Positions 1-6,673 are shown, counted from the stretch's first letter. The stretch is DNA of 8,625 nt from an uncultured Bacteroidales bacterium (GCA_937901185.1 CALCHR010000097.1:1-8625), one strand, 5' to 3'. Numbers and translations are program-made. The notes: a model not told the origin generated them from the sequence alone.

Positions 1-62
1 ACTACTAAGAAAAATTCGGTAACTACTAAGAACGCGAAAGTAACTACTAAGAAAAACCCGGT
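1..62 (+). repeat. 21-bp-period tandem repeat, copy A (truncated by window edge)
   Basis: Three consecutive 21-base units each begin with AACTACTAAGAA, followed by a variable tail ending in GT; the first unit lacks its first base because the window starts there. Bases 1-62 match 4016-4077 of copy C at 60 of 62 positions, the two differences falling in the last unit. The copy lies just beyond the terminator of the minus-strand gene pair. It may extend to the left of the window. I know no named element with this sequence. Confidence 0.9.
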
Positions 63-98
63 GCGCAGCCCTGTAAAATAATCAACCTCCACCCCTAC

Positions 99-126
99 AA
101 AAAAGCCTCTCCCTAAGAGGAGAGGC
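99..126 (-). terminator. Rho-independent terminator of the DUF975/TonB-domain unit
   Basis: On the minus strand there is a perfect 8-bp stem, GCCTCTCC paired with GGAGAGGC around a 6-base loop (105-126), followed directly by six T residues (99-104). It begins about 20 bases after the stop codon of the TonB-domain gene. Confidence 0.9.
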
Positions 127-146
127 GCATGGGATATTCTGTACTG

Positions 147-647
147 CTAGTCTTGAATCTGGAAACGAATGGGCAGCGTGTACCACACCTTCGCCGGCTT
201 TCCGTCTTGCCTTCCGGGTATAAAGCGCGGCAAGGAGTTGATTACGCGCACGGCTTCTTTGTCGCAGTCGGGGTCAATGCCGCGAGTGACCAGCACATCG
301 CCGATGCTGCCGTCTTCCATGACGACAAAGCGGAGCAACACCACGCCCTGGACGTTCTTCTCCAAGGCGGTCTGCGGATATTCTATGTGTTCTGCCACAA
401 AAGCCAGCAGCGCAGCTTCGCCGCCCGGGAACACCGCAGGTGTATCTACCATTTTATATACCACTTCTGCATCAGACTTTGTTTGCGACACGGCTTGAGG
501 CTTCGCTTGCGGAGCCGCTGCGGACTGAGATGCGGTTTCCTTTTTGGTATCTGCCTCTTTCTCTTCTGCAGGTGTCGGCCATAGCAAAAGAGCCACGAGG
601 AGCACCACCGCCACCACGATAAACTTTTCCAGAATAGATGGTTTCAT
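147..647 (-). CDS. Short membrane-anchored TonB C-terminal domain protein
   Basis: A 166-residue protein with a short basic N-terminus, one hydrophobic segment (about residues 9-23), a polar Ala/Gln/Lys-rich linker (about 27-65), and a TonB C-terminal domain (about 70-165) with FPGGEAALLAFVA, GVVLLRFVV and SLPRFIPG. By family, such domains contact TonB boxes of outer-membrane transporters and carry energy from ExbB/ExbD. The linker of about 40 residues has few prolines and is far shorter than in classical TonB, so spanning the periplasm is doubtful. An in-frame GTG at 665 would add six residues; I chose the ATG at 647 because the extra residues (MLSIHA) do not resemble part of a signal or domain. 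It starts 21 bases after the DUF975 stop, so cotranscription is likely. Its domain is a paralogue of the C-terminus of the 1645-3762 product. Domain call firm; role as an energy transducer unproven. Confidence 0.88.
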   Translation of the reverse strand: MKPSILEKFIVVAVVLLVALLLWPTPAEEKEADTKKETASQSAAAPQAKPQAVSQTKSDAEVVYKMVDTPAVFPGGEAALLAFVAEHIEYPQTALEKNVQGVVLLRFVVMEDGSIGDVLVTRGIDPDCDKEAVRVINSLPRFIPGRQDGKPAKVWYTLPIRFQIQD

Positions 648-668
648 AGCATGTATGCTTAGCACGTC

Positions 669-1397
669 TTACTTTTCTTCGGCCTCTGCCTTAAGCTCTG
701 CTGCCTGCTCGGCGGCTTTTACTTCTTCATAGAAAGCGGCTACCGAGGTATAATAGTAGGGAAGGAAGGGTAGCATAAACAGGACTGTCATCAGAACAAC
801 CACCCAACCCATCAAGTCTTCCGACACTGAAATGGAAAGGGATAGTTCCATAAAGACCGACACCGCGGCCAGCACTACGATTAGCACAAACCACAAAAGA
901 ATCCAGCCGAGGAAGCTCAAGCACAAAAAGAACAGGCGCTTCTTGTGGCCCTTCATCATCTGCACACTCTTTTCCAGCACTGCGATAGCGCCCAGCTCGG
1001 GGTGGTCCTTCAAGATAAAGGGTACAAGGGCCAACATCAAGGAGACAATCACGCCGGGCACGATGAGCAGAAGGAAACTCACGCCGAGAATAACACTTAC
1101 CAAGAAATAGCAAATGAAGATGCGTTTGTAGTCTTTGAAACCGCAGAACAGAGTGCCTACTTGCGTCTTCTCTCCACGCGCAATCTGCAACATACTCACA
1201 CAATAGCCCTGACCTATTATTGTTGTAAACAACAAAGCATAAGCCAATTCGACCCAAGTGACCCAGTCTTCCGGGATAGGAAATAGGTCGGTGGCCAATG
1301 AGAAAACAAAGTAAATCACGGTTAACACACAGGCAAACCCCCAACGGCCCTTAAGGGAACGGAGGGCCTCGTTCTTAATTTCTGAATTTGACAACAT
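669..1397 (-). CDS. DUF975 family integral membrane protein
   Basis: A 242-residue polytopic membrane protein of unknown function. The order of motifs matches the DUF975 family as I know it: an N-terminal ALRSLKGRWG (11-20), ARGEK (73-77), LFCGFKDYKR (83-92), IVPGVIVSL (112-120), SVQMMKGHKKRLFFLCLSFLGW split over 144-165, and FLPYYYTSVAAFYEE near 211-225. Hydrophobic segments fall at about 20-38, 50-68, 93-130 (probably two), 153-180 and 197-217. The C-terminal tail (about 226-242) is rich in Ala, Glu and Lys and likely cytoplasmic. The ATG at 1397 fits the usual family N-terminus. An AT-rich leader lies upstream, with no clear TAnnTTTG element, so the promoter is not placed. It is the first gene of a pair with the short TonB-domain gene. 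Family assignment is by pattern; biochemical role unknown. Confidence 0.85.
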   Translation of the reverse strand: MLSNSEIKNEALRSLKGRWGFACVLTVIYFVFSLATDLFPIPEDWVTWVELAYALLFTTIIGQGYCVSMLQIARGEKTQVGTLFCGFKDYKRIFICYFLVSVILGVSFLLLIVPGVIVSLMLALVPFILKDHPELGAIAVLEKSVQMMKGHKKRLFFLCLSFLGWILLWFVLIVVLAAVSVFMELSLSISVSEDLMGWVVVLMTVLFMLPFLPYYYTSVAAFYEEVKAAEQAAELKAEAEEK

Positions 1398-1492
1398 AAT
1401 ATTTATATTTTTAGAAAATTTTTATTCTACTATTTATTGTATCGCGGAGCGCCGCTAAAACTCCCATTCTAACCCTCTGAGAATCAGTAGCG

Positions 1493-1597
1493 ATTTTCGG
1501 GCGTTTCTTAGGTAAAAGCTAGGAAAAACTAGGTAAAAGCTAGGTGAATTTCGGTAACTACTAAGAACGCTTAGGTAACTACTAAGAAACGGGCCGT
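1493..1597 (+). repeat. 21-bp-period tandem repeat, copy B
   Basis: Five 21-base units at 1493, 1514, 1535, 1556 and 1577. Units 4 and 5 begin AACTACTAAGAA; units 2 and 3 begin AAAAGCTAGG; unit 1 ends TTTCTTAGGT. The 10-base CGTTTCTTAG in unit 1 (1502-1511) is the exact reverse complement of CTAAGAAACG in unit 5 (1582-1591), so the copy has inverted ends. It is followed by GTGATATGGGG, close to GTGATGTGGGG after copy C. It fills most of the 247-base gap (1398-1644) between the 705-residue gene and the DUF975 gene. In the rest of that gap I see an AT-rich stretch with TAGAA and TTCTA arms (1412-1429), of unknown meaning, and no convincing terminator. Confidence 0.9.
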
Positions 1598-1644
1598 GAT
1601 ATGGGGAGGATTTTTTCAAGGCGGAAAGGCTTTTTTCTACCTCC

Positions 1645-3762
1645 TTATCGTCTCCAACTGGGCTTACCGGCTATCTGGAAGCGAATGGGCAGCGAGTACC
1701 ACGTCTTTACCGGTTTGCCGGATTGCTTGCCGGGAATAAAGCGCGGCAACGATTTCACCACGCGCACGGCTTCTTTGTCGCAAGCGGGATAGATGCCGCG
1801 TGTGACAAGCACATCGCCAACGCTACCATTTTCCATTACGACAAACCGAAGCAACACTACGCCTTCTATTACTTCCTCCAAGGCCTCTTTCGGATATACT
1901 ATGTTCTTTGCCACAAAAGCCAGCAGCGCAGCTTCGCCGCCCGGGAAGGTGGGCGGATTCTCTACTACGGCATAAACTTTATCCGAGTCTACGGTTCTCA
2001 TAGGGTTCGGCTCGCCTGTAATAGAACTTTGTTTATCAAGTTCATCATACAACGCCAATCTCGCTTCTTGAATCTTCAGATTGCGAGGCATCTCCTCTTC
2101 CAACTCTGTCAGTTTCCTATAAGCGCTATGGCTTTTTTCCTTCAAGCAGCTGTCTACGACCACGTTCACAGTCTGCTCCAACGCGGCATTCACCAGCTTA
2201 TTCTTTGGGAACTCCTGCTTCAGTTTGTTCAGACCAGTGCAGGCTTTGAAAGGGTCTTCGTCTTTAAGATAAACTTCTGTCACCGAATCCACAAGGCTCT
2301 TTTGCGCAGCTTGTATGTAGGCGTCTTCGGGATAGTATTTTTTCAGTTCACCCAACGTTGCTATTGCCCTTAAGGGCTCGTTGCGAAGGTTGAGGTAAAC
2401 CAACTTGCTCAAGCCCAGCATTTCTTTGGTGTAGGAGATAGTGCCGTCGGAGTTTTCTCTAAACATCGGGCGGTCAGCAGGGCCTTGTTTTCTATAGCTG
2501 TTGAGCATAGAGACGTACTCTTTTTGTGCTCTTGGGAGATTGCCGGCAGCCTCGAGCATCTTTGCCCACAGGATGTGTATGTTGGCATAATCATCTATCA
2601 ACGCCACAGGGTCTGCCGTCGCTCTGAAGTTGGAGGTGCGCTCCATCTTTATGATAGACGCTATGAAGACTTTAGCGCCCAGCGTTTCGCCCTGTGTATA
2701 GAGATAGCAGGCAACTTTGGCTTTGTCGTGGAAGTCGGTTACGTCTTCCGCCATATACTCGTAGACTTTAGTAGCGTTGCTTGCTTTCTTGCGCACCTTG
2801 GCTATCTTCTCGTCGGCCAATGCTTTCACTTCGGCCCTCGGTTCTACTTTCGCCAACACCTGCGTCAGCAACGAATCTATCTGTGCCTCGGAGAACAATT
2901 CAACGGCGAGGCGCGCATCGCACCATTCGGCAAAACGGCTGTGCACACTCTGCCCGAGGTCCATAAGGTTTTGCGTCATTTCCTTCGTCATCTCCAACAG
3001 CCGCGCCTCTTGTGGAGCCTGGCTGTTTTTAAGTAGCAAGTCCAGGTCCTTCTCGGAGAAGGTCTTGGTATATTCCTGCAACGTTTCATTGATAGAGAAA
3101 TTTGTCAGGGCCGTCACCAGCTTATCGCGCTCAGCCTTTGTTGTCAACATCTTGTTGAGAGGCAGTCCCCCGGAGTTCTGCGTGAAGAGGGCGGCGAATG
3201 TTTCTCTCAAAACGGGCTTCATGTCGGCAGCCAGCGTATTGAATTTCTGCTTGTAGCTCGCGGTGCAAGCCACCTTGGGCAATGCCGGCAGGGCTCTCTT
3301 CTGCTGAATGCTCTGTATGCTCTTGAGCATGTACACCTGGATGTATTCGGTATCCTCTTGGAGCATTATTCTTTTGTTGAGGTCGTTCTGCTTTTTCAGC
3401 ACAGCCTTGTACTCCTCGTCCTGTCGCAGCTGTATAAAATAGTCAAGGTCTTCCAGGCTCAGGTGCTTCTTATAGTAGGGCAAAACTATTTCCACAAAGT
3501 CCTCGGCCATATAATCTGCAACGTACTCGTCCACCAAGGCTTGCTCGTCGTCGGGATGCACTTCCTCGCGCTGCTGCACCTCCTGGAGGTATATATTACG
3601 GAGCGACTTCATATCCAGCTGATCGCTGAATCCACCCACCATAAACAGTTGCACGAGCTTAGCTCGGTAAACCTTATCGTCGGTCTGCGCAGCGACAGTC
3701 TGACTAAAAACTACGGCGGCCACAAGCAACCACCATTTCAGATTTCCTAAAATTTTCATCAT
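1645..3762 (-). CDS. Exported DUF2059-like/TPR-like protein with C-terminal TonB domain
   Basis: A 705-residue protein. Residues 1-25 form a signal peptide (MMKILGNLKWW, hydrophobic core, VAA then QTDD), suggesting cleavage after residue 25. Residues about 33-130 and 180-290 are helical and each contains a segment like DUF2059 (YYKKHLSLEDLDYF at 96-109; YTKTFSEKDLDLLL at 231-244). Residues about 340-580 are helical with TPR-like spacing (LWAKMLEAAGNLPRAQKEY near 398-416; LNKLKQEFPKN near 511-521). Residues about 605-697 are a TonB C-terminal domain with FPGGEAALLAFVA, GVVLLRFVV and SLPRFIPG. A signal peptide in place of a membrane anchor would leave this TonB domain free in the periplasm, so it may serve as an interaction module, not as an ExbB/D-linked transducer. 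Either of two adjacent ATGs (3762, 3759) could start it. A TATATTTG element lies 55 bases upstream. Function unknown. Confidence 0.88.
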   Translation of the reverse strand: MMKILGNLKWWLLVAAVVFSQTVAAQTDDKVYRAKLVQLFMVGGFSDQLDMKSLRNIYLQEVQQREEVHPDDEQALVDEYVADYMAEDFVEIVLPYYKKHLSLEDLDYFIQLRQDEEYKAVLKKQNDLNKRIMLQEDTEYIQVYMLKSIQSIQQKRALPALPKVACTASYKQKFNTLAADMKPVLRETFAALFTQNSGGLPLNKMLTTKAERDKLVTALTNFSINETLQEYTKTFSEKDLDLLLKNSQAPQEARLLEMTKEMTQNLMDLGQSVHSRFAEWCDARLAVELFSEAQIDSLLTQVLAKVEPRAEVKALADEKIAKVRKKASNATKVYEYMAEDVTDFHDKAKVACYLYTQGETLGAKVFIASIIKMERTSNFRATADPVALIDDYANIHILWAKMLEAAGNLPRAQKEYVSMLNSYRKQGPADRPMFRENSDGTISYTKEMLGLSKLVYLNLRNEPLRAIATLGELKKYYPEDAYIQAAQKSLVDSVTEVYLKDEDPFKACTGLNKLKQEFPKNKLVNAALEQTVNVVVDSCLKEKSHSAYRKLTELEEEMPRNLKIQEARLALYDELDKQSSITGEPNPMRTVDSDKVYAVVENPPTFPGGEAALLAFVAKNIVYPKEALEEVIEGVVLLRFVVMENGSVGDVLVTRGIYPACDKEAVRVVKSLPRFIPGKQSGKPVKTWYSLPIRFQIAGKPSWRR

Positions 3763-3817
3763 AAAATCTATTATCTGTTTAGTATTTCTTTACATACTTG
3801 GAGTAATTAAGAATGTG

Positions 3818-3825
3818 CAAATATA
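3818..3825 (-). promoter_or_regulatory. Bacteroidota-type -7 element upstream of the 705-residue protein gene
   Basis: The minus strand reads TATATTTG, an exact match to the phylum's TAnnTTTG element. Transcription would start near 3812, giving a leader of about 50 bases. The -33 region is T-rich (around 3842-3850) but has no clear TTTG. Confidence 0.6.
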
Positions 3826-3972
3826 TAATTTTCTAAAAAATTAAAAATTACCCCCCCATTTTTAACACTTGTAAACAAATAAAGGAAAGATTACTTGTTG
3901 CACGGCCCCATTTCGGGCGGCCCAAAGAATAGGAGAAAAAGGGCCTTTGTAATCGCTTGATTTTCAATAGTG
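3826..3972. other. Non-coding stretch between promoter and repeat copy C
   Basis: This is part of the 438-base gap between two divergent genes (3763-4200). It holds an AT-rich segment, a run of seven C residues (3851-3857, seven G on the minus strand) about ten bases upstream of the expected -33 site of the minus-strand promoter, and a GC-rich stretch around 3902-3947 with short GGCC/GGGCC complementarities that form no convincing terminator. I see no gene here. A 92-codon open frame over 3848-4126 on the minus strand is made largely of repeat copy C and is not called. Confidence 0.5.
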
Positions 3973-4077
3973 ATTTTTGGCCGTTTCTTAGGTAAAAGCT
4001 AGGTAAATTTCGGTAACTACTAAGAAAAATTCGGTAACTACTAAGAACGCGAAAGTAACTACTAAGAAAAACGAGGT
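3973..4077 (+). repeat. 21-bp-period tandem repeat, copy C
   Basis: Five 21-base units at 3973, 3994, 4015, 4036 and 4057. Unit 1 ends TTTCTTAGGT, unit 2 begins AAAAGCTAGG, and units 3-5 begin AACTACTAAGAA. TTTCTTAG in unit 1 (3984-3991) is complementary to CTAAGAAA in units 3 and 5 (4020-4027, 4062-4069). The unit order is the same as in copy B. Units 3-5 are nearly identical to copy A. The copy lies between the divergent starts of the 705-residue gene and tsaE, upstream of both promoters. Confidence 0.92.
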
Positions 4078-4145
4078 GATGTGGGGGAATAAAATCAAAG
4101 GAGGAAAGTGCGGTGCGGCGGCGCAAAAGTTTAGGGCGGTGTGCT

Positions 4146-4175
4146 TTTGCGGCACGGAAAAAAGGCTTATTTTTG
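4146..4175 (+). promoter_or_regulatory. tsaE promoter, Bacteroidota type
   Basis: TTTG at 4146-4149 and TATTTTTG at 4168-4175, separated by 18 bases, match the phylum's -33 TTTG and -7 TAnnTTTG pattern. The predicted start near 4181 leaves a leader of about 20 bases before the ATG at 4201. This is the best two-part promoter in the window. Confidence 0.72.
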
Positions 4176-4200
4176 CACCAAACTTACAGACGAAAAAATT

Positions 4201-4620
4201 ATGGAATTGTATATCAACTCGCTGGACGACCTGCATGCCGTGGCGCGCACCTTTATCGAAACGCTCGAGGAGCACACGGTGGTGGCTTTCTACGGAAGTA
4301 TGGGCGCAGGTAAGACAACTTTTGTAAAGGCCCTGTGCGAGGTGCTGGGCATTGACGACGTGGTAAACTCGCCTACCTTCTCCATCGTAAACGAGTATCG
4401 CTCGGACGAGACGGGCGAACTGGTGTACCACTTCGACTTCTACCGCATCAACAAGCTCTCCGAGGTGTACGACATGGGCTACGAGGACTATTTCTATTCA
4501 GGCGCGCTCTGCTTCATTGAATGGCCGGAGCTGATAGAAGAGCTGCTACCCGAAGACGCACTGCGGGTGGAAATCACAGAACTGCCCGACGGACGCCGGC
4601 GCATCTGCACCAAGCAATAA
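4201..4620 (+). CDS. tsaE: tRNA threonylcarbamoyladenosine biosynthesis ATPase TsaE
   Basis: A 139-residue P-loop ATPase. By family, it works with TsaB and TsaD in the cytoplasm in transferring threonylcarbamoyl to A37 of tRNAs that read ANN codons (t6A). Visible features: Walker A GSMGAGKT (32-39), the family signature SPTFSIVNEY (57-66), HFDFYR (77-82), a MGYEDYF segment (92-98) and FIEWPE (105-110). The length is normal for the family. The open frame extends upstream to an ATG at 4141, but that would overlap the promoter and add residues unlike the family; the ATG at 4201, directly before ELYINSLDDL, fits. It is monocistronic here: the next gene is convergent, with a hairpin between them. 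tsaB and tsaD are not in the window. Confidence 0.95.
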   Translation: MELYINSLDDLHAVARTFIETLEEHTVVAFYGSMGAGKTTFVKALCEVLGIDDVVNSPTFSIVNEYRSDETGELVYHFDFYRINKLSEVYDMGYEDYFYSGALCFIEWPELIEELLPEDALRVEITELPDGRRRICTKQ

Positions 4621-4622
4621 AA

Positions 4623-4666
4623 CAACAAGGCTGAAATCCCGAACCTGCGGAATTTCAGCCTTGTTG
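4623..4666. terminator. Shared hairpin between convergent tsaE and acyl-CoA ligase genes
   Basis: A perfect 15-bp stem: CAACAAGGCTGAAAT (4623-4637) pairs with 4652-4666 around a 14-base loop. On the minus strand the stem is followed by TTTTATT, a fair terminator for the acyl-CoA ligase gene; on the plus strand only CTTA follows, so termination of tsaE is less certain. It begins 3 bases after the tsaE stop. Confidence 0.8.
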
Positions 4667-4692
4667 CTTATGGGGAGACGGCGGACGCCGCA

Positions 4693-6528
4693 CTATGCCT
4701 GCTCGCGCTCGGCGGCGGCATACATGGCGTCTATCTGAGCCTTGTAGTGCTCGTACACCACGTTGCGCTTCACCTTGAGCGTGTTGGTCATCTCGCCGTT
4801 TTCCAAGCCGAAGGGCTCGCTGAGCAACACAAAGCGCTTCACCTTTTCAAAGTAGGCCAGGTCTTGCTGCAGCGTCTCTATGCGGTCGGCGATGAGTTTA
4901 TTGACGGCCGGATGAGCGCACAGTTCCTGACGCGAAGCATAGCTGATGCCCTGCTCGGCGGCGTAGGCTTCGAGCTGCGGAAAGGCGGGCACGATGAGGG
5001 CGGAGACAAACTTGCGCTCGTTGGCCACGATGACTATCTGCTCGATGTAGCGGTCGATGACCAGCTTCGACTCGATGGCCTGCGGAGCGATGTACTTGCC
5101 GTTGGAGGTCTTGAAGAGGTCCTTGATGCGCTCTGTGAGGAAGAGTTCGCCGTCCTTCATGTAGCCGGCATCGCCTGTGTGGAACCAGCCTTCGCTATCG
5201 ATGGCCTCGCGCGTGGCGTCTTCTTTCTTATAGTAGCCGGGAGTGATGGTCTTACCGCGCAGGAGGATTTCGTTGTTCTCTCCAAACTTGATTTCAAGAT
5301 CTGAGACCATACGACCCACAGAACCGAGGGTTACAGTCTTTTCGGGGATGTCGCAGGAAACGGTGGCGGTCGACTCGGTAAGACCGTAGCCCACCACGAT
5401 GTTGAGTCCGGCTGCGTGGACAAACTTCTCTACCTCGGGCGGAACGGCGGCGCCGGCCGTGGGGAAGAAATTAGCGCGCTCAAAGCCCAGCGTCTTGCGG
5501 AGCTTCTTGATGACGGTGTTGCTGAAGAAGGCGTATTTCAAGGAGAGACCTACGGGCGGCGTGATGCCTTTCGACTTGTATTCGGCCCAATAGCGGCTGC
5601 CCACTTCGATGGCTTCGCCGATGAGCTTGCGCTCTACGAAGGAGCCATTCTCCATCTTCTCGAGCACTCCCTGATATACTTTTTCCCAGAAACGAGGCAC
5701 GGCGCACATGCAGGTGGGGTGTACCTCACGCAAGGACTGCAACACGTCGGTGGGACGCAGATTGACAGCCAGGCGAGCGCCTTCGGTGAGGCACCAGTAG
5801 GACCAGGCGCGCTCGAAGACATGGGTGAAGGGAAGGAAGTTGAGCGCCACGTCGTTCTCGGTAAGGTTGAGCGCCATGTCGTTCACGCGGAAGGCCTCGT
5901 GGTACATGCTGTAGGTCAACATTACGCCTTTGCTATTACCAGTGGTGCCACTGGTGTAAAGGATGTTCATCAGGTCGGAAAAAGAGGCATCGGCCTGACG
6001 CTGGGCATATTCGCTCTCCAACTGTTCGTCGGCGCCGGCTTGCGCCAGGAACTCGTCGAAGTAGACAGAGATGTGGTCCTGCGGATTTTTCTGAACCTTG
6101 CGGTCGAAGATAACAATCTTCTCCAGCGCGGTACAATGGGAAACCACGCTGAATGCGGTATCATATTGCTGCTGCTCGCCTACGAAGAGCAAGCGCACAG
6201 CGGCATCGTTCATCATGTAAGTGACCTGAGCGGCGGAGCTGGTGGCATAAAAAGGCACAGTAACTGCGCGGACGCCGTAAGCTCCGAAGTCGACATACAG
6301 ACATTCGGGCTTGTTCTGAGAGAAGACTGCCACGTTTTCCTGTACCTTTACGCCGAAGCGGAGCAACGCCTGAGAAACGGCCTTCACCGTTTCTGAAAAC
6401 TGATTCCACGTCACCGACAACCAACGGCCGCAGTCGTAGTCGCGATAGCTCAAAGCCTCGCGCTCACCATAGCGCTTGGCCTGCTCGGGTATCAACTTGG
6501 AGAGGTGTAGATTATTTAGCATACGCAT
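4693..6528 (-). CDS. Long-chain fatty acid--CoA ligase (AMP-binding family)
   Basis: A 611-residue adenylate-forming enzyme that would activate fatty acids with ATP and then form the CoA thioester at the inner face of the membrane, feeding lipid synthesis or turnover. In order: the phosphate-binding loop YTSGTTGNSKG (191-201), YGLTES (381-386), the hinge region GWFHTGD (447-453) through ERIKDLFKTSNG (466-477), and the presumed catalytic Lys478 in NGKYIAP. TAGAA at 358-362 takes the place of the more usual glycine-rich acyl-site motif but still fits the family. The length is typical of bacterial FadD15-like long-chain ligases. Two in-frame ATGs (6528, 6522) are possible; the first is used. A TAACTTTG element lies about 20 bases upstream. 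It is monocistronic. Chain-length preference cannot be read from the sequence; a fadD-type symbol would be a guess. Confidence 0.94.
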   Translation of the reverse strand: MRMLNNLHLSKLIPEQAKRYGEREALSYRDYDCGRWLSVTWNQFSETVKAVSQALLRFGVKVQENVAVFSQNKPECLYVDFGAYGVRAVTVPFYATSSAAQVTYMMNDAAVRLLFVGEQQQYDTAFSVVSHCTALEKIVIFDRKVQKNPQDHISVYFDEFLAQAGADEQLESEYAQRQADASFSDLMNILYTSGTTGNSKGVMLTYSMYHEAFRVNDMALNLTENDVALNFLPFTHVFERAWSYWCLTEGARLAVNLRPTDVLQSLREVHPTCMCAVPRFWEKVYQGVLEKMENGSFVERKLIGEAIEVGSRYWAEYKSKGITPPVGLSLKYAFFSNTVIKKLRKTLGFERANFFPTAGAAVPPEVEKFVHAAGLNIVVGYGLTESTATVSCDIPEKTVTLGSVGRMVSDLEIKFGENNEILLRGKTITPGYYKKEDATREAIDSEGWFHTGDAGYMKDGELFLTERIKDLFKTSNGKYIAPQAIESKLVIDRYIEQIVIVANERKFVSALIVPAFPQLEAYAAEQGISYASRQELCAHPAVNKLIADRIETLQQDLAYFEKVKRFVLLSEPFGLENGEMTNTLKVKRNVVYEHYKAQIDAMYAAAEREQA

Positions 6529-6548
6529 TATAGATATTTTGGTAAGGG

Positions 6549-6556
6549 CAAAGTTA
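6549..6556 (-). promoter_or_regulatory. -7 element of the acyl-CoA ligase gene
   Basis: The minus strand reads TAACTTTG, an exact match to TAnnTTTG, 20 bases before the start codon; the leader would be about 15 bases. No clear -33 TTTG is present at the expected distance. Confidence 0.6.
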
Positions 6557-6640
6557 TTCTTTTTATTTGAAAAAGCCCTTACACACGGCGTTTTATTTTT
6601 GATGCAGGCTATACGCCAAGCCTTTTCGCTGCTGCTTCTG

Positions 6641-6673
6641 AAAAGAAAAACCGACGGACTGAGCCATCGGTTT
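6641..6673 (-). terminator. Rho-independent terminator after ung-DUF3109
   Basis: On the minus strand AAACCGA pairs with TCGGTTT, with two more G-C pairs after one mismatch and a 6-base loop (6648-6673), followed by TTTTTCTTTT (6641-6650). It lies about 100 bases past the DUF3109 stop codon and just before the acyl-CoA ligase promoter region. Confidence 0.78.

Noticed and set aside
1605..1644. Terminator after the 705-residue gene
   Set aside because: Only GGAGG/CCTCC can pair, with a 30-base loop; no stable stem followed by a T run was found.
1723..2373. 216-codon plus-strand open frame
   Set aside because: It is antisense to the 3' part of the 705-residue gene, with no domain of its own; a similar shadow appears opposite the paralogous TonB domain at 129-584.
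1..4077. CRISPR array made of the 21-bp repeats
   Set aside because: Units are directly adjacent with no unique spacers, arrays are only three to five units long, and no cas gene is present.
3848..4126. 92-codon minus-strand open frame as a real gene
   Set aside because: Much of it is repeat copy C, the rest has no recognisable domain, and it covers the upstream regions of two genes. It is kept only as part of the heptad-frame observation.
5416..6396. 326-codon plus-strand open frame
   Set aside because: It lies entirely opposite the well-supported acyl-CoA ligase gene and its translation shows no family motifs.
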